64,000 bases of DNA, taken from Moringa oleifera. Lineage: Eukaryota > Streptophyta > Magnoliopsida > Brassicales > Moringaceae. The stretch's first letter is position 1; every line of letters starts with the position of its first letter. The stretch spans positions 1,426,001-1,490,000 of the forward strand of contig JAJFZO010000168.1 in NCBI GenBank assembly GCA_021397835.1, written 5' to 3'. Of this stretch, positions 62,461 to 64,000 are shown piece by piece. A program made the position numbers and the translations under genes. The notes below the pieces were generated by a model. That model had not been told where the DNA came from and did not search any database. It saw only the letters and a list, made by a program, of their open reading frames with translations.

Positions 62461-64000
62461 CACCACAAGAAAACAAGTTTTTTATGATGGTAAGAAAGAT
62501 GTCATTGTAAGTGACGACATATAAACTTTATAATGGTAAGTTAAGACTGTTATAAATTCTTGATGGTTATTGATCGTCACAAATACATTAAAATTTTTAT
62601 GACGGTATGTTAGAGATCGTCATAAAAAACTCTTGATGGTCAACCATGATCGTCATAAAAGTTTTTTTAAGATTGTCCATGACCATCATAAAATTTTTTT
62701 TGACATATTTATGACGATCTTCATTTATAATTATTTTTTCATTATGATTTATTTATTAATTAAAAATTTTATTTTTCTAATTTTTAATTAATTAATATTT
62801 ATAATTTGATTAATTATTGTTTTTGTCATTATAATAGTCAAACAGTACAAATAATATCAGACAATGAAAGTTATATATATTTATAACTAAAACTATGGTC
62901 ATTTTACAAATATAAAAATAAAAAATAAACAAAAATGTTTATAGCTACAATACATAATTACATGAATGTTCATCTACACTGTTCTCTTCTAGCATTATAT
63001 CATTAAATTAAAAATAATACACTTTTTAAAACCAGTGCATCAAAAAATGCCCAATTGATGATGTCACTACTACGATAGTCATAGAACGAATTCATTAGTA
63101 GATCATCTTTATTACGTATATAGTTTACATATCAAAGTAAATAAGCAATTGCAATAAAACTTGAAAATCAAACATAGTACAAATTAAGCAAAACTCTTCA
63201 TTGACAACCTATAAAAATTTCTATTAAATGCCCATCATTAGAACCAGAATCAAAGTGAATATAGAGTAGTGTGTCATGCATCTTGATGCCAATTACAAGG
63301 ATTCCTTTTATTCTAATTGTCAAGCCCATCAACAATTTTTCTACAAAACTCACCATTATGAACAAGGAATGAAGAGACATGCCCTTCAGTAACCGATCTC
63401 ACTTTAAAACTAGCTAGGCTAAGCCTTTTGAAGCTCCAGCATAGAGTGCGCATGTTTGGTATCATAACCATTATCCTAAGCATATGAATTCATTCTATTG
63501 AAACAAGTTAACTAAATTTGCCAGAAAATATTTTTTGAAAAATAAAGATAAGATAGTGGAAACTGATGAACTTTACTAAATAGAAAGTTTTTAATATGAG
63601 AACAGTAAGTATAACACAACAATGAACCACTAAATTGATTGAAAAATATTTACAACAAGTAAATTTAAACTGCTTAAATGAAGTATAACTTTCACAGCTA
63701 ATAAATTAATACGTACTCCTGAAATTCATTATATTGCATTCAAGATGCATAACTCATTGTATGACATATCATCTCATTCATATCAAAAGTATCTTAAACC
63801 ATATTCCTGGGAAGGATGTTATTGCAATCATAATCAGAAAGAGAAAAAGGAGGTCATATGAAAGGTTGGGAATGCAATTAGTTTTCACTATATAGTCAAA
63901 GGAAAAAGAAGCAAAAAGAATTATAACAAACCAAAGGGTCTTCTCCTCTTGCTCTAATTAGTTTTAACATCCCTTCAAGATAAACTTTTCCATCACATTT
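62461..64000. mobile_element. Probable terminal part of a CACTA (En/Spm) DNA transposon
   Basis: The segment opens with CACCACAAGAAAACA, one base off the common plant CACTA terminus CACTACAAGAAAA. The next 250 bp hold many copies, in both orientations, of a subterminal motif TTTATGACGRT (for example around 62472, 62598, 62613, 62650, 62685 and 62710). Repeated subterminal motifs next to the terminal inverted repeat are a CACTA hallmark. The other end and the transposase lie outside the window or are decayed; 62720-64000 has no recognised domain. A non-autonomous derivative is possible. The right boundary is simply the window edge. Confidence 0.55.

Overview
This is nuclear DNA from a flowering plant, almost certainly a eudicot. 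Genes carry many GT-AG introns, intergenic DNA is very A/T-rich, and degraded plant LINEs and microsatellites are common. Five complete protein-coding genes can be rebuilt exon by exon, and all five keep an open frame across every junction. No bacterial-type system, CRISPR array, rRNA or convincing tRNA gene was found.

Layout. 1-4985: two degraded LINE retrotransposons, one nested inside the other in opposite orientation. 6796-29501 (+): VPS54, the GARP tethering-complex subunit, in 18 exons encoding 1029 aa. Its introns hold a SINE-like element, an antisense LINE remnant and an uninterrupted run of 58 C. 32545-38036 (-): a secreted GH31 alpha-glucosidase in 5 exons encoding 909 aa, tail-to-tail with VPS54. 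38.1-43.6 kb: A/T-rich intergenic DNA. 43892-48985 (+): an ESCRT-III VPS2 subunit closest to VPS2.2, in 11 exons encoding 216 aa, with one GC-AG intron. 49594-50055 (-): a single-exon RING-H2 protein of 153 aa, tail-to-tail with VPS2. 51933-56265 (+): an LSD1-type triple zinc-finger cell-death regulator of 176 aa, head-to-head with the RING gene. 56.3-64 kb: gene-free repeat DNA with a diverged 1.5-1.8 kb duplication, a composite 27/41-bp minisatellite and the probable left end of a CACTA transposon.

Function. VPS54 (endosome-to-Golgi tethering) and VPS2 (ESCRT-III, multivesicular body formation) both act in endosomal traffic. Nothing in the sequence shows co-regulation, and I treat their proximity as chance or ancestral linkage. 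The LSD1 and RING genes are divergent with translation starts about 1.9 kb apart and probable transcription starts only about 0.4-0.5 kb apart, so they may share a promoter. I found no clear previously undescribed biological system. The most unusual items are structural: the poly(C) tract, the nested LINEs, the minisatellite whose unit changes from 27 to 41 bp, the GC-AG intron and an LSD1 splice acceptor preceded by 15 A. Gene names rest on remembered family similarity, not on a database search.
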